From assembly GCA_905182435.1 (NCBI GenBank), contig CAJJBN010000018.1, forward strand, positions 5,001 to 55,560: a stretch of 50,560 nt of DNA. Reading direction: 5' to 3'. Source of the DNA: Opitutaceae bacterium BACL24 MAG-120322-bin51 (GTDB lineage: Bacteria > Verrucomicrobiota > Verrucomicrobiia > Opitutales > Coraliomargaritaceae). The notes below the pieces were generated by a model. It did no database searches. It was not told the DNA's origin and saw only the letters and a program-made list of their open reading frames with translations. The position numbers and the translations under genes are program-made. Shown here piece by piece: positions 20,642 through 30,914 of the stretch (position 1 is the stretch's first letter; each line of letters begins with the position of its first letter).

Positions 20642-21406
20642 CTATTTTTTAGATCCCTGACTACGCCCGTAGTTCGCCTTACTCAAAAAGCCTGAAAGAG
20701 CCGATTCTGCATCCGCATCCAACTCCGATGGCTTGCCAAAAAACTTAATGATCCCCTCGTCCAGCCACGCGACATGGTCGCTTATTTCAAACACTTCCGG
20801 AATATCATGGCTCACCAGTAACGCCGTAAAGCCAAAACGTTCGCGATAATCCGCAATCATTTCAAATACGCTAAACTTACGCTCCGGGTCCAAGCCTGTC
20901 GTGGGCTCATCAAATAACACCACCTGAGGGTCCGTAATCAGCGCACGCGCCAGAGCGACCCGCTTCTTCATTCCTCCAGACAACTCGCCGGGATAGCGCT
21001 GCGCCGAATCCGTCAGCTCCAAATGCGCCAACATCGCGTCGACACGCTCGCGGATTTCCGACTTGTCCAAGCTCGATGCTTCCAACAATGGCAGCGCCAC
21101 GTTCTCCGCCGCCGTCATCGAATCAAACAACGCGTTATTCTGAAACATATAGCTGAAAGTCACCGCATCGCTACCCTTCGATCCACGACGACTGTGCTCG
21201 ATCGGTTGACCATCTAACTCTATCTCGCCGTCATCAGGTGTCAGTAAATTCGCGATACATTTTAATAACACCGACTTGCCGATACCACTCTTGCCAATAA
21301 TCGTCGTCACTGAAGAACGCGCGACATCTAGGTTCACGCCATCGAGCACCTTGGCCTCGCCAAAATGCTTTTTCAGTCCGCGTATTTTGAGAAAAACGTC
21401 GTCCAT
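20642..21406 (-). CDS. mlaF: MlaF-type ABC transporter ATPase
   Basis: 254 residues from ATG 21406 (MDDVFLKIRGLKKHFGEAKVL); the longer frame reads into mlaE. Walker A IGKSGIGKSVLLK, signature LSGGMKKRVALARAL, Walker B VVLFDEPTTGLDP and the switch His in LLVSHDIPE are all intact. It powers MlaE/MlaD retrograde phospholipid transport. The stop of mlaE and this start overlap as TAATG, so the two are translationally coupled, which explains the absence of a Shine-Dalgarno motif. Confidence 0.95.
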   Translation of the reverse strand: MDDVFLKIRGLKKHFGEAKVLDGVNLDVARSSVTTIIGKSGIGKSVLLKCIANLLTPDDGEIELDGQPIEHSRRGSKGSDAVTFSYMFQNNALFDSMTAAENVALPLLEASSLDKSEIRERVDAMLAHLELTDSAQRYPGELSGGMKKRVALARALITDPQVVLFDEPTTGLDPERKFSVFEMIADYRERFGFTALLVSHDIPEVFEISDHVAWLDEGIIKFFGKPSELDADAESALSGFLSKANYGRSQGSKK

Positions 21407-22182
21407 TATAGAAGGAAGGAAGTGATTAAATAATCGGTCGCGAGTACTATGACGCTCGACCAAACGACTGCCCGTGTTGCTGATTCACTCACACCGCGCA
21501 CACCTGGAAAGGACGCTTTGCGATGCGTATTAAAACCGCGATAGGTGCAAATTGCCATCGTCACTAAGCCGAACACCACTGCCTTGATAAAACCGCCACG
21601 CACATCTGCCCAACTCACACTCTCAAACACACGGTTCCAATAAACACCGCCATCCACATGTAACAACAGGCTGCCAGTGACATAGCCGCCAAAGATACCG
21701 ATCAAATCAAAAACCGCTGTCAGCATCGGAAAACAAAAGAGAGCCGCCAACAAACGCGGCCCGACTAAATACCCTTTCGGGTCGATGCTCATCGTCTGCA
21801 ATGCATCGATTTGCTCATCATTACGTTGGATGCCGAGTTCAGAGGCCATCGCCGAACCCGCCTGCCCGACCACCATCAACGCCGTCAGCACCGGCCCCAG
21901 TTCGCGAATCAGCGACAGTGCCACCGCCGTGCCCAACGCCGATTCGCCACCAAACTTCACCAAGGTGTAGTACAGCTGGAGCCCCATCACCAATCCAGTA
22001 AACAAACCAACAATCGCGACGATCGGGAAACAGCGCACCCCGATCTCATGCGTCGCAACGATCAATTTTGCCACACGGTGCCGTTGATTAAAGAAGCCGT
22101 GTATGGCGCCTGCTCCAAATAAACTAATTTCTCCAAGCTCGTGAACAACGGTTAACGCCGAGCGGCCAAATGTGCGTATCAT
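21406..22182 (-). CDS. mlaE: MlaE-type ABC permease
   Basis: 258 residues of the MlaE permease family with five or more hydrophobic segments and the family signature around LSLIRELGPVLTALMVVGQAGSAMASELG, then EQIDALQTMSIDPKGYLVGPRLLA, the coupling helix that docks MlaF. It is first of five genes (mlaE, mlaF, mlaD, mlaC, mlaA), so the complete inner-membrane, periplasmic and outer-membrane route is encoded as one operon. The 158 bases between it and the upstream greA-like gene contain that gene's terminator, so mla has its own promoter. Confidence 0.95.
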   Translation of the reverse strand: MIRTFGRSALTVVHELGEISLFGAGAIHGFFNQRHRVAKLIVATHEIGVRCFPIVAIVGLFTGLVMGLQLYYTLVKFGGESALGTAVALSLIRELGPVLTALMVVGQAGSAMASELGIQRNDEQIDALQTMSIDPKGYLVGPRLLAALFCFPMLTAVFDLIGIFGGYVTGSLLLHVDGGVYWNRVFESVSWADVRGGFIKAVVFGLVTMAICTYRGFNTHRKASFPGVRGVSESATRAVVWSSVIVLATDYLITSFLL

Positions 22183-22290
22183 CAGTAATTAAGCTAGGGG
22201 TGAGGATGTGAATCGATCAATGTAACCTGTCTATGACATGCTTATTGCCGATCAGTGAAGCGGAAAACAACGATATTCCAACGATCGATA

Positions 22291-22320
22291 AAAAAAGCGC
22301 CTTCCAAGGAAGGCGCTTTT
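22291..22320 (-). terminator. Rho-independent terminator of greA-like gene
   Basis: On the minus strand AAAAGCGCCTTCC pairs with GGAAGGCGCTTTT around two bases, with flanking A and T runs. It lies 21 bases after the greA-like stop and before mlaE. Confidence 0.9.
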
Positions 22321-22340
22321 GAATATAAAATGAAGCCGAA

Positions 22341-24200
<1,860 letters not shown>

Positions 24201-24263
24201 AATATATTGCGAATGCTGTTCTTTTAAGTCGTAAACGTTGAAATATGCACAGTTTATTTACCA

Positions 24264-25559
24264 ATGAGAAGTATTAAGTTCAACTTATCTACAGCCAACG
24301 CCAGCGCTTGGGACGGAGCCGTCACACTCACGGAAGCCTATCTCACTGAAAACCTTAAGGCGAATCAACTCCTAGAGCGCTTACCAGAGGGCTTTTCGGG
24401 CGAACGCAGAGCGACCTGCCAGTCCTTATTTCTCGGTGCACTACGGCATGGGCATCGAGTCCAGCATGCGCTCCAGCCGTTTATTCGACAGAAACCACGT
24501 GCACTGATCGAGGCAATTTTCCTCGTAGCTGGCTTTGAAATACTCTCTAGCCCCTCAGAAAAGCACCCTCAAATCGTGCACCATGCCGTCGAGCGCAGTA
24601 AAAGTCAGGCCGCACAATCCGAGTCTGGCCTGCTCAATGCGGTACTGCGCAAACTCCCCGAAGCGCTCAATGCGACCCACCCGAGCAATCGACCCGACGC
24701 CTATTTTAGCACTCCGAAATGGTTATTCAAACGCTGGAATAAGGAATTTGGCCCGCCCACCGCGATTAAACTGATGGAATGGAATCAACGTATCCCAGCC
24801 ACTTACCTCAAGCTCTACGACACGCCCAGTGAACTACCAAAGGGGCTCGAGCCGACACAATGGGATCAATTTTACAAGGTTTCAGCTGCTGCCTCGTGGA
24901 AAGAGGACCTGCATCCACTGCTTAATAAAGGGAATGCATACGTGAAAGACCCTTCGACCCGACTTGCCCCGGGTCTTCTCGCACCTAAAAAAGGCGATGA
25001 CGTGCTCGATCTCTGTGCAGCTCCAGGCGGCAAAGCTTACGACATCGCCCATCTCATGCAGCTCGAAGGCCATATTGTTGCACTCGACCTACCTGGCAAT
25101 CGTATCCAACGACTCAGTGAAAACCTCGAGCACCTCGCGACAGCTACACTAAAGTGCACCATCCTCGAAGGCGACTTGCTCGAACTCGACGCTGCGGCCT
25201 TCGAAGAGCAAGGCCTACCGGTGCAATATGATGCCGTCATGCTCGACGCCCCCTGCTCCAACACCGGTGTAATTCAGCGTCGAACCGACGTCAAATGGCG
25301 CCTGCGCGGTAGAGACGTCAGCAATTGCGCCTTCCTGCAAAAGCAACTGCTCGCAGCCGCCTCACTGTGCGTCAAACCCGGCGGGCGAATGGTTTACAGC
25401 ACTTGCAGTATCGAGACAGACGAGAACCAAGAAGTCGTCGATGCCTTCCTAGGATCCGCAGCAGGTGAACGATTCTCGCTTAAAGACAGCGCAATCAGCC
25501 TGCCGTGGGAAACCGGACACGATGGTGCCGGCGCATTCCTGCTGATTGCTGAAGCCTAA
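24264..25559 (+). CDS. rsmB: RsmB-type 16S rRNA (cytosine-C5) methyltransferase
   Basis: 431 residues. The N-terminal NusB-like helical domain (about 15-150, RRATCQSLFLGALRHGHRV) precedes a Rossmann methyltransferase of the NOP2/Sun family. Motif I is DLCAAPGGKAYDIAHLM, motif IV MLDAPCSNTGVIQRRTDVKW and motif VI VYSTCSIETDENQEVV. The Cys in PCS and the Cys in TCS are the paired residues expected for enzyme release and nucleophilic attack on cytosine-C5. NusB fusion plus this motif set points to RsmB (m5C967) rather than RsmF. It is divergent from the greA-like gene by 63 bases. Confidence 0.9.
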   Translation: MRSIKFNLSTANASAWDGAVTLTEAYLTENLKANQLLERLPEGFSGERRATCQSLFLGALRHGHRVQHALQPFIRQKPRALIEAIFLVAGFEILSSPSEKHPQIVHHAVERSKSQAAQSESGLLNAVLRKLPEALNATHPSNRPDAYFSTPKWLFKRWNKEFGPPTAIKLMEWNQRIPATYLKLYDTPSELPKGLEPTQWDQFYKVSAAASWKEDLHPLLNKGNAYVKDPSTRLAPGLLAPKKGDDVLDLCAAPGGKAYDIAHLMQLEGHIVALDLPGNRIQRLSENLEHLATATLKCTILEGDLLELDAAAFEEQGLPVQYDAVMLDAPCSNTGVIQRRTDVKWRLRGRDVSNCAFLQKQLLAAASLCVKPGGRMVYSTCSIETDENQEVVDAFLGSAAGERFSLKDSAISLPWETGHDGAGAFLLIAEA

Positions 25560-25690
25560 ATCGACTTAGCCGTCGAACCCGCAGCGCACCTTCGCAGAGA
25601 CGCCAACCCCAGGTTCCGTTTAGCATCTGCGGCGGCCAGCTAAACGCAGTTGACCAAAGGAGATCAGCCACTCTGACCCTGAGACACAAA

Positions 25691-25717
25691 AATGGCGCGG
25701 GTAAAACCCACGCCATT
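25691..25717 (-). terminator. Terminator of the trpD-glmM-TPR operon
   Basis: Hairpin AATGGCG(C/T)GGGT with complement around a short A/T loop. On the minus strand a T5 run follows, and on the plus strand AAAAAATT flanks it. It probably serves the minus-strand operon ending at 25746 and could also stop read-through from rsmB. Confidence 0.75.
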
Positions 25718-25745
25718 GTTAAAAAATTCCCCGATAGCCGGGCGA

Positions 25746-27146
25746 CTATTTCTGCGAGTAGAAGTCGTCGATCTTCTGCGACACGTCGCGGTAGCTGATA
25801 TCAGCGCCGTAAAGTGCCTTGAACTCAACCATCGCTTTATCCATGTCGCCCTGCTCTTCGTAGCAAGAACCGAGTTCGTACAGCACGTCCTTCTTCTGCT
25901 CAGTGATACCCGAAATTTCAGACTTCGCTAAGTTCAGTTGTTCGGCAGCAAGATCAGAGAAGCCCTTCACCTTATAAGCCTTACCGAGAAGAATTAACGC
26001 ATCAATACGCACCTTCGGGCTACGTTGTGCGAGTTGAAGCTCTTTAATCGCCTTATCTGTTTCGCCTTCAGCATGGTAAAGTTCGCCAAGTTCGTAGCGG
26101 TAGCTAAATTCATTCGGATAGCGCTGAACAATATCTTCAGCCTGAGCGAGACGGAAGACACGTTCATCGTGGCGAAGTGCTTCGAGCGCACTCTTAAGTT
26201 CTACGCTCTCTGGATTTGCCTCAAGCTCCTCCTCCTTAGCAGTGATGGCATGCGCCATTTTCTCATGCTTGAGCGTACCTTCGAGCCGCTCAAGATTGAC
26301 GTCCGCGCTACCTGCCTCGAGTTGGCGAGCCTTGCCGATCCACTCCAACGCATCATCAAACTCGCCGAGCTTGCGATAGTTGCTGGAAATCTCGCGATAA
26401 AAATTAATATTGCCTGGTTGCTCAGCAACGGAGGCCTTTGCATCTGCAATCATTGAACGCAACCCATCATCGCCCGTCTTTGCGCGACCCGCTTGCTCCA
26501 ACCGTTGCGCTTCTTCTTCGTCCTTCAGCTTATCACGGAAGCTTTCGTCCTCTTCCCATTTGCCCTGATTAATCGACTGCTCGACCGAAGCCTTCTTGAT
26601 CAACGACTGAATTTCGTCGTCTGCGGGATGCTCGTGATACGCCGCATCCCCGATCCGAATCGCTTCTTCACTTTTGCCGATACTTATATAGGCAGACATG
26701 AGCGCTTTAATATTTTCCGCATTGGCTGGCTCGATCTTACGAATTTCTTCATAAGCGAAGGCCGTCGTCTCAAGCAATCCCAATGCTTCAGCAGCCGCAC
26801 CGACCACTTTGTGCGCAGCGACATTCGAAGCATTTGCATTCAACATCTGCTCTGCCGAAACTAATGCCCCAGCGGGATCCTTTTTGACCTTCGCATCACT
26901 GCCCATCGAAAATGGGATACTAGTCAATTTTGAGATGAAGCCGCCCAACCCTTTGCTCTTGCCGTCAGTGACGCGTTGTTGCGCTTGGCGAAGAATCTTA
27001 CGTGCATCCAGACATTCCGGATGACGAGTGAGGATATTAAACATAATATCGACAGCGTAAGTGGGATTCTTATCCACCGCTTTGCGGGCGTTTTCAATCT
27101 GCTTTTGAAGGCGGGGATCGAGATCTTTGAGAGCAACTTCTTCCAT
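25746..27146 (-). CDS. Cytoplasmic TPR-repeat protein of unknown function
   Basis: 466 residues from ATG 27146 (MEEVALKDLDPRLQKQIENARKAVDKNP); the longer frame begins with TTG. No signal peptide or membrane helix. TPR-like units run nearly the whole length, e.g. AYISIGKSEEAIRIGDAAYHEHP, REISSNYRKLGEFDDALEWIGKA and ELGELYHAEGETDKAIKELQLA. A charged coiled-coil segment lies at about 200-235 (RDKLKDEEEAQRLEQAGRA). Many Verrucomicrobia carry a protein of this layout, but I know no assigned role. It is the third gene of a minus-strand run after trpD and glmM, 40 bases after glmM's stop. Confidence 0.75.
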   Translation of the reverse strand: MEEVALKDLDPRLQKQIENARKAVDKNPTYAVDIMFNILTRHPECLDARKILRQAQQRVTDGKSKGLGGFISKLTSIPFSMGSDAKVKKDPAGALVSAEQMLNANASNVAAHKVVGAAAEALGLLETTAFAYEEIRKIEPANAENIKALMSAYISIGKSEEAIRIGDAAYHEHPADDEIQSLIKKASVEQSINQGKWEEDESFRDKLKDEEEAQRLEQAGRAKTGDDGLRSMIADAKASVAEQPGNINFYREISSNYRKLGEFDDALEWIGKARQLEAGSADVNLERLEGTLKHEKMAHAITAKEEELEANPESVELKSALEALRHDERVFRLAQAEDIVQRYPNEFSYRYELGELYHAEGETDKAIKELQLAQRSPKVRIDALILLGKAYKVKGFSDLAAEQLNLAKSEISGITEQKKDVLYELGSCYEEQGDMDKAMVEFKALYGADISYRDVSQKIDDFYSQK

Positions 27147-27186
27147 AATATTAAGGCTATACCGATGCGCGTTCAATCAGGGGCGA

Positions 27187-28539
27187 TCAACGAGCGATTA
27201 CATCCAAATCGCAACAAGCGGCTTTTTCCAAGTCTTTTAATCCAGCAACCACAAGCTTTTCGTCCTTGCCCTCGACCAATAAGCGCAACTTCGGCTCCGT
27301 CCCTGAATAACGAATCAGCACACGACCATCCTCACCGAAGTCCTTCTCGATTGCGACGACTGCAGCGCTGAGCGTTTTCAGTGACGCCAATGGTTTCTTT
27401 TCTGCGACAGCAAGATTCAAGGTCGCTTGCGGGAACAAGACTATTTCCTGGCGCAATTCAGACAACGATTTCTTGGTCTTGCACATTAAATCGATCAACT
27501 TAATCGCAGCCAGAAGGCCGTCACCCGTGGTCGCAAAATCTGAGAAAATAATATGGCCAGAGGATTCACCGCCGACATTCGAACCGATCTCACGCATCTT
27601 CTGCGCGACATTACGATCACCCACATCGGTCCGTTCAACCTTACCGCCGGCATCGCGCACCGCATGGTCGAGGCCGAGGTTACTTTGTATAGTTGCAACA
27701 AGCGTATCACTTTTGAGTGCCCCCGAGCGCAGCGCATAGACCGCAAATAGACCGAGTAAAATATCCCCATCCACCACCGTGCCCGATTCATCGCAAACAA
27801 CTAAACGATCGGCATCGCCATCATGTGCAATACCTAGCTTCGCTCCGTGCTTGACCACGGCCGCACCCAGCCGCTCAGGATGCTCGCTCCCCACGCCTTG
27901 ATTAATATTCTCACCATCTGGATTGTCTCCAATCAGGATGAGCTCTGCTCCCCAACGCGCAAACACCGCTGGAGTCGTCTCACTGCCCGCGCCATTGGCA
28001 AGATCGAGCACGACCTTCCAGTCCGACAGGCAATTCTGATCCATTAAAGACCGCGCATAGTTAATATAATAAGCGGCACCATCCAAAGGGTACGCTTTAG
28101 CCATCGGCAAATCAGCTGCTGCCGACGGCTCAGCATCGAGCAATGCTTCGATGCGAGCCTCTTCGGCGTCATCAAATTTACAGCCATGACCGTCAAAAAG
28201 CTTGATACCGTTATCTGAGGCTGGATTGTGCGACGCCGTCACGGCGATACCAATATCGGCCTGCTGTTCCAGCAATGACTGCGCAATCGATGGCGTGGGC
28301 ACGATCCCAAGGTCATGCACATAGACGCCATGTTGATTGAGCCCCTGGATCAATGCACCGCTCAGCTCTGGCCCACTTAAGCGCGTATCTCGCCCAATCA
28401 CTGCATTTAATGGCAGCTCTGGTTTGTACTGCTTCAAATAGCGTCCTAAGGCCGAGCCCAAACGATACGCTACATCAGGATTGATTAAATCACCGCCTAC
28501 AGGTCCACGGATGCCATCTGTGCCAAAATATTTACCCAT
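27187..28539 (-). CDS. glmM: Phosphoglucosamine mutase
   Basis: 450 residues. It converts glucosamine-6-phosphate to glucosamine-1-phosphate for peptidoglycan and LPS precursors. The N-terminal signature KYFGTDGIRGPVG, the phosphoserine loop TASHNP (Ser103), the metal loop DGDADRLV and the C-terminal phosphate-binding loop IRYSGTEPKLR are intact. The length matches E. coli GlmM (445). A good AGGAG lies 8 bases before the ATG, one of few clear Shine-Dalgarno motifs here. It follows trpD after 17 bases; the pairing with a tryptophan gene looks incidental. Confidence 0.96.
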   Translation of the reverse strand: MGKYFGTDGIRGPVGGDLINPDVAYRLGSALGRYLKQYKPELPLNAVIGRDTRLSGPELSGALIQGLNQHGVYVHDLGIVPTPSIAQSLLEQQADIGIAVTASHNPASDNGIKLFDGHGCKFDDAEEARIEALLDAEPSAAADLPMAKAYPLDGAAYYINYARSLMDQNCLSDWKVVLDLANGAGSETTPAVFARWGAELILIGDNPDGENINQGVGSEHPERLGAAVVKHGAKLGIAHDGDADRLVVCDESGTVVDGDILLGLFAVYALRSGALKSDTLVATIQSNLGLDHAVRDAGGKVERTDVGDRNVAQKMREIGSNVGGESSGHIIFSDFATTGDGLLAAIKLIDLMCKTKKSLSELRQEIVLFPQATLNLAVAEKKPLASLKTLSAAVVAIEKDFGEDGRVLIRYSGTEPKLRLLVEGKDEKLVVAGLKDLEKAACCDLDVIAR

Positions 28540-28556
28540 AATAAAACTCCTAAAAC

Positions 28557-29615
28557 TTAACCTTTTTTATAAAATTCACGCACACGCTGCAACCACTGCT
28601 CGACGGCACCACTTTGCAAGGTCTCACGCGCTTGCGCCACTCCTGCTGCTGCATCCGAAGCCGCACCCGCGATCCACAGCGCCACCCCCGCATTGAACAA
28701 AACACTGTCTCGCAAACCAGTGGGCACCGCATCGGCAGCGCCACTCAGTAAAGCATGCATCGTGGCTAAATTTTCGGCGACATCGCCACCGTTTAAATCA
28801 GAAAACTCACAGGCACTCAGGCCAACATCCGCGGGACTCAAGGTCTTCGGGATCGACGCCAGAGCGCCAAAGCCCGCTACAAAATTTTGCCCCGCACAGC
28901 TCAACTCATCCAATGCGCTGCCTACTTGAGGCCGACCATGCGCCACGATTCCTGCCGACAATTCGAGCTCACCGAGCGCATCTGCCAACGGTTGCACCCA
29001 AGCCTCAGAGAACACCCCCAGCAATTGATGCGCAGGCCGGCCAGGATTAATCAAAGGCCCCAACAGATTAAAAATCGTGCGCTGCCCCTCTTCCGCCAAG
29101 GCACGCCGCACAGGCATGATCTCTTTAAACGCCGGATGGTATGCTGGCGCAAAAAAGAAACCGAAATTCAACGCATGCAGCGACTCTCGCAGCATCTCAT
29201 GCGGCGCATCCAGGCGAATCCCAAGCGCTTCCATTAGATCCGCACTGCCACACTTCGAAGTAATCGAGCGATTGCCATGCTTGAACACAGGGACGCCCGC
29301 CGCAGCCACCACAAACGAAACCGCCGTCGATATATTAAACGTGCCCGAACCATCGCCGCCCGTGCCACACACATCAATCGCACGACTGGCCCACTCGTCC
29401 ACGCCTGGATCCACTGCATGCTCACGAAAGGCATGCGCAAACGCTGCTACCTCGGTCGCGGTTTCCCCCTTGTGCGCTAAGGCCAGCAGGCACTCGCGTT
29501 TCGAAGTCGCAGACACATCCGAGCGAATCAAAAGTTCGGCAACCACGGTCGCCTGATCGGCCTCAAGGTCGACACCTGCGCTTAGAATATCTGTAAATGG
29601 TTTGAGTGCTTGCAT
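28557..29615 (-). CDS. trpD: Anthranilate phosphoribosyltransferase
   Basis: 352 residues. It transfers phosphoribosyl from PRPP to anthranilate in tryptophan synthesis. Family marks: DVCGTGGDGSGTFNISTA (PRPP-binding), KHGNRSITSKCGSADLMEALG, FFFAPAYHPAFKEIMPVRR and GQRTIFNLLGPLINPGRP. Some family members act on other substrates (the TrpD2 group), but the CGTGGDG and KHGNR motifs favour true TrpD. No other trp gene is in the window. It is first in the run with glmM and the TPR gene, and divergent from uppP. Confidence 0.95.
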   Translation of the reverse strand: MQALKPFTDILSAGVDLEADQATVVAELLIRSDVSATSKRECLLALAHKGETATEVAAFAHAFREHAVDPGVDEWASRAIDVCGTGGDGSGTFNISTAVSFVVAAAGVPVFKHGNRSITSKCGSADLMEALGIRLDAPHEMLRESLHALNFGFFFAPAYHPAFKEIMPVRRALAEEGQRTIFNLLGPLINPGRPAHQLLGVFSEAWVQPLADALGELELSAGIVAHGRPQVGSALDELSCAGQNFVAGFGALASIPKTLSPADVGLSACEFSDLNGGDVAENLATMHALLSGAADAVPTGLRDSVLFNAGVALWIAGAASDAAAGVAQARETLQSGAVEQWLQRVREFYKKG

Positions 29616-29749
29616 AGGAAGGATATCCCGTAAAAAGCAATGACTTCCTCGTTTAAGCTCAAGCTAAAAGCCTAACTCCACCAAAATAGAAAATCTCCGC
29701 AGCTCACATTACGTCTTCCATTAGACGCGAATCCAAGTAGCTTGCCACG

Positions 29750-30766
29750 ATGCAACGAACTGGAACCCTAATCCTAGCCCTTTATGTATTGTTCGGCTCG
29801 CTCGCACATGGTGCTGAGCTAAGCGTCACCGCTCCCCAGCAAGCACCCTCAAGCTCTGCAGGCTTAAGCTATTCAGACGCCGTGATCCTCGGACTGGTCG
29901 AAGGCCTGACCGAATACCTGCCTGTCTCCTCCACCGGCCACCTCATTATTGCCAACGCACTGCTCGGCCTCGATGGCGACGCACCGATGACCGACCAGAG
30001 CGGCACACCGATCCTAGTCGAAGACGAGGCTGGCAAGCTACGCCCCTACACGATCGGCGACGCCGCGTATGCTTATGTGATCGTCATCCAGGCTGGTGCG
30101 ATCGTCGCCGTGGTGCTGCTCTACTGGCGCACCATCCTAACTTTGATTCTCGGCTGTCTCGGCAAAGACCGCAACGGACTCAAACTCGCGATCAACCTCA
30201 TCGTCGCCTTCATCCCCGCCGCCGTGCTGGGCTTATTACTTAATGACCTGATCGAATCCGCACTTGGCGACAATACCTTTGCCGTCGCCGGCGCTCTCAT
30301 CGTCGGCGCCTTCGTCATGCTCATCGTCGAGCGTTGGCGTCAGCACGGTAACAAAGGCGCAGTGCCGCCCGAAGACGGCCCTGGCCTGACCGAGCTGACG
30401 CTCGGCAAGTCGGTGATGATCGGCTTTTGCCAGTGCTTTGCCATGTGGCCCGGCACCAGTCGCTCGATGGCAACCATCGTCGGCGGCTATCTCGCAGGAC
30501 TGTCACCCGCGCACGCCGCGGAGTTTAGTTTCCTGCTCGGCCTGATCACGCTCAGCGCCGCCTCAGCTTATAAATTCCTAACCGACGGCTCCGAAATGCT
30601 CGCAGCCCTCAACATCGGCCCCGTGCTAGTCGGCTGCATCGTCGCCTTCGTCTCTGCCGCACTCGCGGTCAAATGGCTAGTCGGTTATCTTAGTAAGCAT
30701 GGTCTCGCAGTCTTCGCCTGGTATCGCATCGCGCTAGCGATCGCGATCTTTGCCATGATGAAGTAG
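29750..30766 (+). CDS. uppP: Undecaprenyl-diphosphatase with N-terminal leader and enlarged loop
   Basis: 338 residues against 273 in E. coli. UppP/BacA recycles the C55 lipid carrier by removing a phosphate from undecaprenyl pyrophosphate. The two catalytic motifs are intact: EGLTEYLPVSSTGHLI and WPGTSRSMATIVGGYLAG. Two additions stand out. A leader (MQRTGTLILALYVLFGSLAHGAELS plus an Ala/Ser/Pro linker to about residue 35) looks like a signal peptide. A roughly 30-residue insert after the first motif (GDAPMTDQSGTPILVEDEAG) enlarges a loop. About eight membrane segments are visible. Function is secure from the motifs; the purpose of the additions is unknown. Confidence 0.92.
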   Translation: MQRTGTLILALYVLFGSLAHGAELSVTAPQQAPSSSAGLSYSDAVILGLVEGLTEYLPVSSTGHLIIANALLGLDGDAPMTDQSGTPILVEDEAGKLRPYTIGDAAYAYVIVIQAGAIVAVVLLYWRTILTLILGCLGKDRNGLKLAINLIVAFIPAAVLGLLLNDLIESALGDNTFAVAGALIVGAFVMLIVERWRQHGNKGAVPPEDGPGLTELTLGKSVMIGFCQCFAMWPGTSRSMATIVGGYLAGLSPAHAAEFSFLLGLITLSAASAYKFLTDGSEMLAALNIGPVLVGCIVAFVSAALAVKWLVGYLSKHGLAVFAWYRIALAIAIFAMMK

Positions 30767-30814
30767 TGGCTCGCGTGACACCGGCATTGCTACGCCATCT
30801 CCGGCAGACCTCCG

Positions 30815-30914
30815 GCTCTCAGCCTCAGCTCTCAGCTCTCAGCCCTCAGCTCTCAGCCCTCAGCTCAGCTCTCAGCCCTCAGCCCTCAGGTCTCAGCCCT
30901 CAAGTCCCTAAGCC
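30815..30914. repeat. CTCAGC(C/T) tandem word array
   Basis: About 100 bases of near-tandem CTCAGCTCTCAGCCCTCAG words between uppP and the hrpB stop, ending in CTCAGGTCTCAGCCCTCAAG. The last words match those at 3545-3592 and 37441-37492. No stem or T-run is apparent. Confidence 0.85.

Noticed and set aside
25617..25646. Inverted repeat CGTTTAGC/GCTAAACG after rsmB as a terminator
   Set aside because: The loop is 14 bases and no T-run follows; it could be a decayed palindrome but is too weak to list.
30815..30914. CRISPR array
   Set aside because: The repeats are short, degenerate words without unique spacers of even length, and no cas gene is present.
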